A program made the position numbers and the translations under genes. This document shows, one piece after another, positions 51,947 through 64,000 of a DNA stretch of 64,000 nucleotides; position 1 is the first letter of the stretch; every line of letters begins with the position of its first letter. Under the pieces are notes generated by a model. It did not search any database, was not told where the DNA came from, and saw only the letters and a program-made list of their open reading frames with translations. The stretch is from Sapria himalayana (taxonomy: Eukaryota; Streptophyta; Magnoliopsida; Malpighiales; Rafflesiaceae): NCBI GenBank assembly GCA_029783825.1, contig JAREIK010016256.1, positions 1 to 64,000 on the forward strand. Direction: 5' to 3'.

Positions 51947-53647
51947 TATAAGGAATACAAATATAATTTAAATAATTTACTTTTAATAACACAAAATGTA
52001 AACTTATAAAAAGAAGCGAAACTTCAAAGAATTATTATTTTGTAATATATTTTACTTTGATTTTGAATAAATTTACGTTTTGCAAATGTATTTAAAATAA
52101 TATCTATCTTATTAATAATAGTATATTAATTTATTTTTTGATCATTAATATAATATATTTTAATATAATATTTATATTGAATTTACATGATATATAATTA
52201 TTAAGATTATCATAACTAAATATAGTATTAACATATAAAAAAAATTTAAAAATTGTTATATTTTAAAAGTTTATAACCTTCAAAAATGAGAAAAAGTAAC
52301 AAAAATAAATTTTTTGTTATATCATTGCTTAAATACAACTTATAAACAATTAAATGCCTAAATACATAAATATCTATACTCCTAAACCCTAAAGCTCCTA
52401 AATACTCAAACCTTTAAACTCATAAACCTTAAATATAATTTAAATAATTTATAGAAATATTAATTACAGAATAAATTATGAGGGATACAAATATAATTTA
52501 AATAATATATTTTTTATAAAAAAAACATATAAGCTTATAAAATGATGCAAAAACTAAAAAAATTATTATTTAGTAATAAATTTTACTTTGATTTTGAATC
52601 ATTTTAGGTTTTTTAATTATATTTTAATTTATATCTATCATATTCATAATAGTTTATTAATTTATTTTTTGATAATTGATATAATATCTATCGATAAAAT
52701 AATTTATATTTAGTTTATATTATATATAGTTATAATATTTATTATTAATAAATATTGTATTCACATTTTTAAAAATTTTTAAAATTATTATATTTTCAAA
52801 TGTTATAACCTTTGAAATTTTGAAAAAATATCTAAAATAAATTTTTTGTTATTTCATTCTTTGATTTAAACCTATAAACCATTAAATGCCTAAAGACTTA
52901 AATCAATAACTTCTAGATCTCGAAAACCCTAAATATATAAATTTTTTAAACATGTATATCTTAAATAATAAATAATAAATCTCATTTTTATTTTTGTCAT
53001 TATAATTTTAAATATTCATTTTAATTATTTATTTGTTTATTTTTATATAAATATTAATTACAAAAAAAATTATAAGTTATACAAATATAATTTATATAAA
53101 TTATTTTTCAACAAAAAAAAAATAGATAAACTTAAAAAAAGAAGAAAAAAATTAAAAACAAAAAAATATTATATAGTAATATATTTTGCTTTGTTTCTGA
53201 ATCATTTTAGGATTTGTAATTATATTTTAATTGATATCTAATTAATTAATAATATATTATTAATTTATTTTTTGATCATTATTAGAATATTTATCAATAA
53301 AAATGTTTATATTGAATTTATATGATATATAAATTTAATAATTATTATAATAAAAATTGTATTCACTTTTGAAAAAAGTTTTAAAATTTTTATATTTTCA
53401 AAGATTATAACCTCTGAACATGTGAAAAAATAAAAAAAAATATCTTTTTTTTGTTATTTTATTGTTTAAATAAAATCTATAAATCACTAAATGCATAAAC
53501 ATTTAAATCACTAAACTACAAAATCCCGATACCCCTATATAGATAATCTTTTAAACCGGTATACCCTAAATAATAATTAATAAATCTCATATTTATTTGT
53601 TTTCGTTATAATTTAAAAAATTCATTTTGATTGTTAAGTTTTTTAAA

Positions 53648-53669
53648 ATATATATATATATATATATAT
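53648..53669. repeat. (TA)n microsatellite in a monomer
   Basis: About 22 bases of TA at the same monomer position as the runs at 44,094 and 20,211. Confidence 0.88.
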
Positions 53670-54749
53670 TAATTATAAAATAAATTATGAGTTAAAAATT
53701 AAATTTATAAAAATTATTTTTCATCAAAAAATAGATAAGCTTATAAAAAGAAAAAAAATTTAAAAACAAATAATTATTATTAAGTAATATATTTTGCTTT
53801 GCTTTTGAATCATTTTAAGTTTTGATATTATATTTTTAGTAATATCAATCTTATTCATAATAGATTTTTAATTTATTTTTTTGATAATTATTAGAATATC
53901 TATGAATATATTGAATTTATATGATATATAATTATTATGATTATTATAAATAAATATTGTATTCACATTTGAAAAAAATTTAAAAATTATTATATTTTAA
54001 AAGGTAAAAATGAGAAAGAATAGAAAAAATAATTTTTTTTTATTTCTTTTTTAAATAAAACCTATAGACCACTAAATGTTTACTTACTTAAATCAGTAGG
54101 TCATAAACCCAGAAACCCATAAATACATAAACCTTATAACGGCTATATACTACTTAAAAAATAATAAATCTCATTTTTAATTCTATTTTTTATAATTTTA
54201 AATATTCATTTTAATTATTTATATTTTAATTTTTAGAAAAATTAATTACAAAATAAATTTCGAGTGAGACAGATATTATTTAAATAATTTATTTTTAATC
54301 ATTAGAAAATATAAGCTTATAAAAAGATGGAAAAATTTAAAAATTAAATATTATTATTTAGTAATATATATTTTTTTTGATTTTGAATCATTTTGTGTTA
54401 TGTAAATATATTTTAATTAATATTTATCTTATTAATAATAGTTTATTAATTTAATTTTTGATCATTATTATAATATCTATCATTAAAATTATTTATATTG
54501 AATTTATATGATCTATATTTAATTAGATTAATATAATTATACATGGTATTCATATTTAAAAAGATTTAAAAAATTATTTTATTTTTAAAGGTTATAACCT
54601 TTGAAAATCTAAAAAAAATCAAAAAAAAAATTTTATTTTTATAATATAAATAAAACCTATATACCACTAAATGCCTAAAAACATAAATTGCTAAACTCCT
54701 AAACAAAAAAACACCTAAATAATCGATTCATTAAACCGGTATACAATAT

Positions 54750-54754
54750 ATAAT
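54750..54754. repeat. Solo LTR target-site duplication, left (ATAAT)
   Basis: Repeated directly after the element. The joined flanks give the expected satellite reading TATATAATAAATC. Confidence 0.8.
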
Positions 54755-55323
54755 TGTTGGGCAATTGTGCTTCCAAGGTAGTGAGATTGAGATACAGAAA
54801 CACATAAACAATAGAAAACAATCAATATATATTTCCCAATTCAGTAACCATCCATGATAGAATCAAAAAACAAGAAATAAACACCGAAAATAACGTGGTT
54901 CGCTAGTCGCTCAGTACGACTAGCTAAATCCACTAGAAAATGCTTATGCATAACATATTAAAGCAACTGAAATGTCTTACAGTATGTAGCTCATAGAATA
55001 GTCACGATAAATAGCACAGAGTGAAGAGAGAGAGACGATGAACAGTTCCACAGGTCCAAAAATAGCCACCCGAAAATAAAATTACAAAACATTTTATATT
55101 AAAATTTCTCTCGGTTTATTTAACTGGAGTGGGTCGGATCATGAGACGGGTCAGGCTCTGCAATAATTTCGACTAGCTGTCAAGTCAGCGAGACCTCCAT
55201 TATTGTGCTACTGCTGCATCCCCGGCCTCTTAATATTTCATTTCCTACACTTACATGAAAATATTAAAAAAATATATTTGGTTATACAAATAGATTATCA
55301 AAAAATAAATTACATATACAGCA
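54755..55323 (-). mobile_element. Solo LTR of an LTR retrotransposon
   Basis: 569 bp of ordinary-composition sequence with TG...CA ends (TGTTGGGCAATTG at the left, ACATATACAGCA at the right). The direct 5-bp duplication ATAAT lies at 54750-54754 and 55324-55328. There is no internal coding region, primer-binding site or second LTR, so this is a solo LTR left by recombination between two LTRs. On the minus strand it contains GCGAACCACGTTA followed by a T-rich end, a pattern common near the 3' part of plant copia-type LTRs; this is why minus is preferred. It is unrelated in sequence to the copia LTRs at 27,499. Confidence 0.85.
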
Positions 55324-55328
55324 ATAAT
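55324..55328. repeat. Solo LTR target-site duplication, right (ATAAT)
   Basis: Same five bases as on the left side, followed by satellite AAATCTTAAATCTC. Confidence 0.8.
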
Positions 55329-58156
55329 AAATCTTAAATCTCATTTTAATTTATATTCATTATAATTTTAAATATTCATTTTAAATATTAATTTGTTTAT
55401 TTTTTATATAAATATTAATTATAAAATAAATAATTAATCAGAACAAATATAATATTAATAATTTACTTTTAATAAAAAAAATATAATCGTATAAAAAGAA
55501 GTAAAAATTAAAAACAAAAAATTATTATTTAGTAATAAATTTTACTTGGATTTTGAATCATTTTAGGATTTGTAATTATATTTTAATTTATATCTATCAT
55601 ATTAATAATAGTTTATTAATTTATTTTTTGATAATTGATATCATATCTATCAATAAAATTATTTATAATTAGTTTATATTATATATAATTATAATGATTA
55701 ATATTACTAAATATTTTCTTCGCATTTTAAAAAAATTTTAAAATTATTATATTTTCAAATGTTATAACCTTTGAAAATGTGAAAAAATAACAAAAATAAT
55801 TTTTTTTGTTATTTCATTGTTTAAATAAATCCTATAAACCACTAAATGCCTAAATACTTAAATCAATAACTCCTCAATCTCGAAAACCATAAATAGATAA
55901 TCATTTTAAACATGTATACCCTAAATAATAAATAATAAATCTCAATATTATTTTTTTCATTATAATTTAAAATATTCATTTTAATTATTTATTCATTTAT
56001 TTTTATATAATTATTAATTACAAAATAAATTATGAGTGCGACAAATATAATTTATAAAATATATATGCTTATAAAAGATGTAAAAATTTAAAAATTAAAA
56101 ATTGTTATCCAGAAATATATTTTACTATAATTTTGAATCAATTTGGGTTTGGTAATTATTTTTTAATTAATATTTATCTTAATATCAATAGTTTATAAAT
56201 TTAATTTTGATCATTATCATAATATATATCACAAAAATTATTTATTGAATTTATATGATATATAATTATTAATATTATTATAACAAAATATTGTATTCAC
56301 ATTTCAAAAAATTTTAAATATTATTATATTTTCAAAGTTTATAACCTATGAAAATGAGAAAAAATTTTAGCAAATTTTTTTGATATTTTCTTTTTTTATA
56401 TAAAACGTATAAACCACTAAAAGCCAAAAATCATAAATGATAAAACCTCTAAATACTTAAACCATTAAACTGATATACAATAATAATAAATCATAAATCT
56501 CATTTTACATTTTATTTAGTATATTTTCAAATTTTTATTTTAATTATTTATCAGTTTATTTTTGTAGAAATATTAATTACAAAATAAATTATTTGTGAGA
56601 CAGATCTAATTTAAATTAAAATAGTATCCCTAAATAATAAATAATAAATCTAATTTTTTTTCATTATAATTTTTAATATTCATTTTAATTATTTATTTAT
56701 TTATTTATATATAAATATTAATTATAAAATAAATTGAGCTAGACAAAAATAATTTTAATAAATTATTTTTCATCAAAATATTATAGATATACTTTCTAAA
56801 TGAAAAAAAATTTTTAAAACAAATAATTATTATATAGTAATATATTTTGCTTTGCTTCTGAATCATTTTAGGTTTTGTAATTATATTTTAATTGATATCT
56901 ATCTTATTAAAAATAGATTATTAATTTATTTTTTGATCATTATTAGAATATTTATCAATAAAATTATTTATATTGAATTTACATGATATATAATTATAAA
57001 GATTATTATAACTAAATATTATATTTACATCTAAAAATAAATTAAAAATTATTATATTTTTAAAGTTTATTATCTTTGAAAATGAGATAATAAAAAAAAT
57101 AAATATTTTGTTATTTTATTGTTTATATAAAACCTATAAACTACTAAATGCCAAAATGCTTAAATCATTAATCTCCTAAAACCTAAAACCCTTAAATACT
57201 TAAACATTTAAACCATCTTTAAAGGTTTAAGTATTTATAAATAATATATAAATATTTATCAATAAATAATAGTTTATTAATTTATTTTTTGATCATTATT
57301 ATATTTATATTTATATTTATATTTAGTTTATTAATATCTATCAATAAAATTTTTATTTTTAATTTACATGATAAATAATTATTAAGTTTTTTATAACTAA
57401 ATATTGTATTCACATTTGAAAAAATTTAAAAATTATTATATTTATAAATGTTATAACCTTCAAAATTGATAAAAAATTTGAAAAATAATTTTTTTAGTAT
57501 TTCATTATTAAAATAAAACATATAAACTACTAAATGCCTAAACACTTAAATCACTAAACTCCTAAATTCTTAACAACTTAAACCATTAAACCAGTGTACC
57601 TTAAATAATAAATAATAAATCTCATTTTTATTTGTATTCATTATAATTTTAATATTCATTTTAATTATTTATTAGTTTATTTTTATAGAAATATTAATTA
57701 AAAATAAAATTATGAATGAGACAAATATAATTTAAATAATTTATCTTCATCGAAAAAAATTATAAGCTTATAAAAAGAATCAAAAATTTAAAAATAAAAA
57801 ATTATTATTTAGTAATATATTTTACTTTGATTTTGAATCGTTTTAAGTTTTGCAAATTAGTTTAATTAATATCTATCTTATTAATAATAGTTTATTAATC
57901 TATCTTATGATTAGTATTATAATATCGATCAATAAAATTATTTATATTGAATTTATATGATATTTAATTTGTATGATTATTATAATTAAATATTGTATTA
58001 ACATTAAAAAAAATTAAAAATTATAATATTTTCAATGGTTATAACCTTGAAAATGAGAAAAAATCATAAAAATAATTTTTTTGTTATTTAATTATTTAAA
58101 TAAAACCTATAAACCACAAAATACCTATATACTTAAATTACTAAACTCCTAAACTC
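55324..58156 (-). repeat. AT-rich satellite array, orientation B (fifth block)
   Basis: Four to five monomers of the family, with no gene. The pair of partial units near 57,200-57,480 closely matches 14,570-14,810, including the odd doubled AAAGGTTTAAGTATTTATAA. The block ends inside an 8-bp tract at ACTCCTAAACT. Confidence 0.87.
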
Positions 58157-60345
58157 TGATACTACTGCACCACACACACATAGCGACGAACCACAGTACA
58201 CACGTGCACATATTCTTGTCCATTTTGGTGTAGCATTTAGAGGGGCCAGCAAGTCTTGGAAGTAGCCAGAAGTATGGGCCACCAGCTTGTAAAGGGCCCC
58301 ACTTGCAACCCGGGATTATAACATTCAGACAACTTACAAGACTGAGCAAAGTGGTAGGGAGTAAACCCATGAGTAACTAGGAGTGGGTCCCACTAGCCCT
58401 ATCAGGCAGCATAGAGGGCCACCCAACCATCGACAACAGGAGTAGCGGGTAATCCATGATTAATCGGAGAGCCTACAAAATCCGAAGCATCACCAAGCAG
58501 GGCCAATAAGCAATGGAGTCAAGACTAGCCACACGGGCGCGAAAGATTCAAACTTATAGTTTATGTTTGTAGTCTTATTTGTATTTTGGACTTTGTATGC
58601 ACCATGTACTTGTAGAGACGAATCATGACATACTCACACACACAATCTTGTCTATTCTCTCTGTAGCATGCAATGGGGGCAACTTGACCCATGAGTATCT
58701 CTAAGTGGGGCCAACTAATGAATTTTGTAAATACACATTAGGCGATGCTACACTCCCGGGAGCAGAAGACCCATCTTTATAGGTTTTTGTAATTTTACTT
58801 GTATTCTAGCTTGGTTGTACGAATATATATTTAGACTATGAGATGGACCTCATCACACATGCACACCGATGCATGCATATTTTTTGATATTTTGTTGGTG
58901 CAACATACAGCCACTTCTTAGAGCTCGAGGAGGAAGCATTCTAACCCAAGAGATACTCTTTTGATGATCATTGGAGCAAAAGAATGTGGAATTCAGACGT
59001 GAGAATGAATTGACAAAGTGCTGTAGATATGGATTTGTGGATTTATGGGTATTTAGTTTTACATGTATTCCATTGCATAGCAATGGCATAGGAAAATGCT
59101 TGATGCTGCATGTCACACACATGCACAATCTTATATTTGCATAGTTTTAATATGGTGCATCATTCAGGTTCCTCCAAAAGGCTTGAAAAAATCCAAATGG
59201 AAAGGACGCAGTGCGCATAATGACTCAATGCCAACTCTGATGTCCGGGAATGCCATGTGATTTTAATTGTATTCATACGCTTGGAATTATTTGGCATTAT
59301 GTTTTTTTATGTATTTTATGCATAGAATCATTAAGGTGCATAGGATTTGGTGGGCTTGCCTAAATTAGTCAGCTTTTTAGTCTCTTTCTTGCTTTAGATT
59401 ATTTTAGCATTAGCAATGGTCATGATTGTATATTTTCTCTCTAGAACACAAAATCATATCGATGCGAATATGCCATAACTTGTGTCTCTATGTTGAACAT
59501 ATTGTTGTTACACTAAAAATGATCATGAATACATATTTAATCACTATAATACTGGGTCACAGTATTGGATATGACCATAGCTTATGCATTTTATCTTTAT
59601 ATTGCAAATTCATTGCACAAGGAATAATTGTAACTTTGGGGATTCCTCAAAAGCAAAAGTCATGACCCTAGAATTAGTTAAAGCTCGAATACTACTTTTT
59701 ATAACTTTCTATAGCTAAAATCCTTGGGATTGGAAATATCACTATCACCTTTTCCTTTAATTTGTGACCTCAAGTGTCAATATGCAAGACTAATATTTTG
59801 AGCAATGATTAAATCTTTTATACTTTTGAATATGATTCATTTACTCCTTTTTGGGTATTGTGAGCTTGTATACATAACTCATTTAATATAAAAAGAAAGA
59901 AATGGTACTTTTCATATCCATAAGGATATAAAAAAAAGTCTTAGACATGCCAATAAAATAATTTTTTTGATTCTTGATTTAAAGAGAGCCCATACTTCTT
60001 GCTCTGTTCAAACAGCCCCGGGGCTAGTTTTTTTTAATAAGCCACAACGTGGTTATTTTTTTAGAGGTGAACTATGTTTTAAAAAGATTTCTTTGAGTGT
60101 GTGCATGAGAGATATTTTAGAAGAAATTACAATAATCAATATAAATAGCATCCTCAACAACTAGCTATTTCAACACATAGGGGTACAACTTTGGTTGAGT
60201 CTGTTAGCGAACATGAGTCAAATTACCTTTGATAGCTCAGTGATTCAACATCAAATATGATGAGACATAATAGAGATAAAGTAAAAGTTCCTAGTATTTT
60301 GGTTAGAGCTTTAGCAATTATTCTAGATTTGAGAGAGGAACAAAA
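58157..60345. other. Non-satellite segment with degenerate tandem repeats
   Basis: About 2.2 kb of normal-composition DNA unrelated to the satellite. Four or five diverged copies of a repeat of about 205-265 bp can be followed. The phrase TTTTANTTGTATTC recurs near 58,573, 58,792, 59,056 and 59,261, each followed 50-80 bp later by CACACA/GCACA and TTGTC- or TGCAT-rich sequence. From about 59,650 to 60,345 no repeat or known gene is seen. Open frames (58149-58370, 58853-59128, 59426-59665, 59967-60164) match nothing I recognise and are probably chance. No terminal repeats or target duplication are visible. Confidence 0.6.
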
Positions 60346-63300
60346 TAAATTATTTTAATTATTCAGTATAATTTTAATTTTAATTTTAATTATTTATTAG
60401 TTTATTTTTATAGAAATATTAATTACAAAATAAATTATTAGTGAAACATATCTAATTTAAATTAGACTGGTATATCCTAAATAATAAAGAATAAATCTCA
60501 TTTTTTTTCATTCTAATTTTAAATATTCAAATTTAAATATTTATTTGTTTATTTTTATATAAATATTAATTACAAAATAAATTATGAGTTACACAAATAT
60601 AATTTATATAAATTATTTTTCATCAAAATAATATAGATAAACTTTTTAAAAGAAAAAAAATTTCAAAGCAAAAAATTATTATATAGTAATATATTTTGCT
60701 TTTCTTGTAAATCATTTTAGGTTTTGTAAATATATTTTAATTGATATCTATCTTATTAATAATAGATTATTAATTTATTTTTTCATCATTATTAGAATAT
60801 TTATCAAAAAAATGTTTATATTGAATTTATATGATATATAAATATAATGATTATTATAACTAATTATTGTATTTACTTTTGAAAAAAATTTTAAAATAAT
60901 TATATTTTCAAAGGTTATAAGCTTTAAAAATATGAAAAAATAAAAATAAATAAATTATTTGTTATTTCATTTTTTAAATAAAACCAATAGATCATTAAAT
61001 GCTTAATTACTTAAATAATAAGCTCATAAATCCCGAAACCCCTAAATACATAATCCTTTTAATAGCTATATACTATTTAATAAATAATAAATCTCATTTT
61101 TATTTCTATTTATTATATTTTTAAATATTAATTTTAATTATTCATAGTTTAATTATTTAGTAAAATTAATTACACAATAAATTTCGAGTGAGACAATATT
61201 ATTTAAATAATTTATTTTTAATCAAAAAAAATATAAGCTTATAAAAAGAAGAAAAATTATAAAAAATTAAATATTATTATTTAGTAATATATTTTGATTT
61301 GATTTTGAATCATTTTGTTTTATGTAAATATATTTTAATTAATATTTATATTATTAATAATTGTTTATTAATTTAATTTTTGATCATTATTATAATAGCT
61401 ATCATTAAAATTGTTTATATTGAATTTATATGATATATAATTAGTAAGATTAATATCTATCTTATAAATAAAAAATTATTATTTAATAATAAATCTTATT
61501 TAGATTTAGAATCATTTTAGATTTTACAATTATATTTAAATTTATATCATTCTTATAAATACAAGTTTATTAATTTATTTATTGATCATTATTATAATAT
61601 CTATCAATAAAATTATTTATATTGAGCTTACTTTATATGTACTCATTAAGATTATTATAACTAAATATTATATTCACATTTAAAAAAAATTAAAAATTAT
61701 TATATTTTCAAAGGTTACAACCTTTAAAAATTAAAAAAAATCAAAAAATTAAATTTTTAGTTTTTTAATTCTTAAAAAAACTATAAATCACTAAAGGTCT
61801 AAATAATTAAATCATTAAACTCCTAAACCAAAAAACACCTAAATACTTAAACCATTAAACTAGTATATCCTGAATAATAAATAATAAATCTCAATTTTAT
61901 TTGTATTCATATAATTTTAAATATTCATTTTAATTATTTAGTAGTTTATTATTATAGAATTATAAATTACAAAATAAATTATTAGTAAGATAAATATAAT
62001 TTAAATAATTTATTTTTTAAACAAAAACAGAAACTTATAAAAAAAAGCAAAACATTAAAAAAATTATTATTTAGTATAATAATTTTCTTTGATTTGAATA
62101 AATTTAGATTTTGCAAATACATTTTAAATAATAACTATTTTATTAATAATAGTTTATTAATTTATTTTTTGATCAAAATTATAATATCTAGCAATATAAT
62201 TATTTATATTGAATTTAAATGAATTAAAATAATGAATATTATTATAAATAAATATTATATTTATATTTGAAAAAAATTTAAAAATTATTATATTTTCAAA
62301 GATATAATCTTCAAAAATTAGAAAAAATAATACAAATAAATTTTTTGCTATATCATTGTTTAAATAAAACATATAAACAACTAAATGCATAAACACTTAA
62401 ACATCTAAACTCCTAAACACAAAATTCCCTATATATTAAAATCTTTAAACTCATAAACCTTCAATATAATTTAAATAATTTATTAAAAAATTAATTACAA
62501 AATAAATTATGAGTGATACAAATATAATTTTAATAATTTATTTTTCATCAAAAAAATATATAAGCTTCTAAAAAGAAGGAAAAACTAAAAAACAAAAATT
62601 TTTATTTTGTAAGAAATTTTACTTGGATTTTGAATAATTTTAGGTTTTGCAATTATATTTTAATTTATATCCATCATAATAATAATAACATATTAATTTA
62701 TTTTTTGATAATTGATATCATATCTATCAATAAAATTATTTATATTTAGTTTATATTATATATAATTATAATGATTATTATTACTAAATATTGTATTCAT
62801 AGTTTTTAAAAATTTTAAAATTATTATATTGTCAAATGTTAATACCTTTAAAAATGTGAAAAAATATCAAAAATAATTTTTTTGTTATTTCATTGTTTAA
62901 ACAAAACCAATAAACCACTAAATGCCTAAAAACATAAATCGCTAAAGTCCTAAATGACAAAACCTCTAAATACTTAAAATATTAAACTTATATACTATAA
63001 TAAATCTCATTTTAATTTTTTTTAAATATAATTTTATATTTTTATTTTAATTATTTATCTGTTTTTTTTATAGAATATATAATTACAAAATAAATTATTA
63101 GTGAGACAGATATAATTTAAATTAATCTGGTATACCTTAAATAATAAAGAATAAATCTCATTTTTTCATTATAAATTTAAATATTCATTTTAATTATTTA
63201 TTTGTTTATTTTTATATAAATATTAATTAAAAAATAAATTATGAGTTAGACAAATTTAATTTATATAAATAATTTTTCATCAAAAAAATATAGATAAACT

Positions 63301-64000
63301 TATTAAAAAAAATAATTAAAATCAAAAAATTATTATATAGTAATATAATTTGCTTTACTTCTAAATCATTATAGGTTTTGTAATTAAATTTTTATTGATA
63401 TCTATCTTATTAATAATAAATTATTAATTTATTTTTTGATCATTATTAGAATATTTATCAATAATATTGTTTATATTGAATTTATAAGATATATAAATAT
63501 AATGATTATTATAACTAAATATTGAATTCACATTTGAAAAAAATTTAAAAATTATTATATTTTCAAAGGTCATAACCTTTGAAAATATAAAAAAATAATA
63601 TATATAATTTTTTTTGTTATTTTAATTATTAAATAAAACCTATAAACCACTAAATACATACATAGTTAAATTAGTAAACTCCTAAAGCCCGTAATACCTA
63701 AATACATAAACCATTAAACTGCTATATACTACTTTAATAATTAAGAAATCTAATTTTTATTTCAATTTATTATAATTTTTATTATTCATTTTAGTTATTT
63801 ATTAGTTTATTATTACATAAATTTTTATTACAAAAAATATTATGAGTGCGACAAATATAATTTAAATAATTTATTTTTAATAAAAAAAATATACGCTTAT
63901 AACAAAGTAAAAATTTAAATATTAAAAATTATTATCCAATAATAATTTTTACTTTAATTTTGAATCAATTTGGGTCTTGTAAATATTTTTTAATTAATAT
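60346..64000 (-). repeat. AT-rich satellite array, orientation B (last block)
   Basis: Satellite to the window end, with no gene. It restarts about 90-100 bp further into a monomer than where the previous block stopped. From about 61,480 to the end it follows 23,320-25,870 closely, including rare variants such as ATCCATCATAATAATAATAACA. A shifted junction near 61,455 joins two different monomer types (AGTAAGATTAATATCTATC). The open frame at 62157-62396 is repeat-derived. Confidence 0.88.

Larger units (their letters stand above)
49205..54754 (-). repeat. AT-rich satellite array, orientation B (fourth block)
   Basis: Satellite between the hAT element and the solo LTR, with no gene. It has the usual monomers with palindromes, for example the perfect copy at 50447-50478. 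The part from about 51,945 to 54,745 is a near copy of 42,345-45,240. An 18-bp unit is tandemly doubled at 51911-51946. Confidence 0.88.

Noticed and set aside
59426..59665. Open frame of 79 codons in the non-satellite segment, and its neighbours at 58149, 58853 and 59967
   Set aside because: No recognised domain, no neighbouring exons and no conserved motif. Their length is expected by chance.
58157..60345. The 2.2-kb segment as a transposon
   Set aside because: No terminal repeats or target duplication are seen, and about 90-100 bp of satellite is missing at the site.
1..64000. Whole window as an organelle or bacterial genome, given its A+T richness
   Set aside because: A copia element and a hAT element with proper target duplications, plus a solo LTR, show that it is plant nuclear DNA.

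Overview
The window looks like nuclear DNA of a flowering plant. It holds a Ty1/copia LTR retrotransposon primed from initiator tRNA-Met, a hAT-superfamily DNA transposon with 8-bp target duplications, a solo LTR and an organelle-like insertion. All sit inside a very A+T-rich satellite (well over 80 % A+T by eye). The species cannot be named from the sequence. There is no intact host gene; the many 60-90 residue open frames in the A+T-rich DNA are chance products of the repeat.

Layout: 1-8,985 satellite in orientation A; 8,986-12,347 satellite in orientation B; 12,348-14,172 a higher-GC block resembling plant mitochondrial DNA; 14,173-27,498 satellite B; 27,499-32,806 full-length copia element (418-bp LTRs, AGATA target duplication, gag-pol in one frame broken by five stop codons); 32,807-45,490 satellite B; 45,491-49,204 hAT transposon (target duplication CTAAATGC, decayed transposase on the minus strand); 49,205-54,754 satellite B; 54,755-55,323 solo LTR (target duplication ATAAT); 55,324-58,156 satellite B; 58,157-60,345 non-satellite segment with its own degenerate repeats; 60,346-64,000 satellite B.

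The satellite is the most interesting part. Its basic monomer is about 595 bp. A longer form of about 740 bp carries an internal tandem duplication of about 147 bp, and shorter forms of about 480 and 530 bp also occur. Nearly every monomer has a palindrome of 28-32 bp whose two arms change together between copies, and about 90 bp of strictly 8-bp-periodic sequence (NNNNTAAA, telomere-like). Multi-monomer segments recur as direct and inverted copies, so the array is a mosaic built by segmental duplication and inversion. Some segment boundaries fall at the palindrome. There is one clear change of orientation, near 8,985.

No genes cooperate here in the usual sense. The window reads as a repeat-dominated, probably heterochromatic region that has received several mobile elements and foreign DNA. 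All positions and periods were worked out by eye; identities are estimates.
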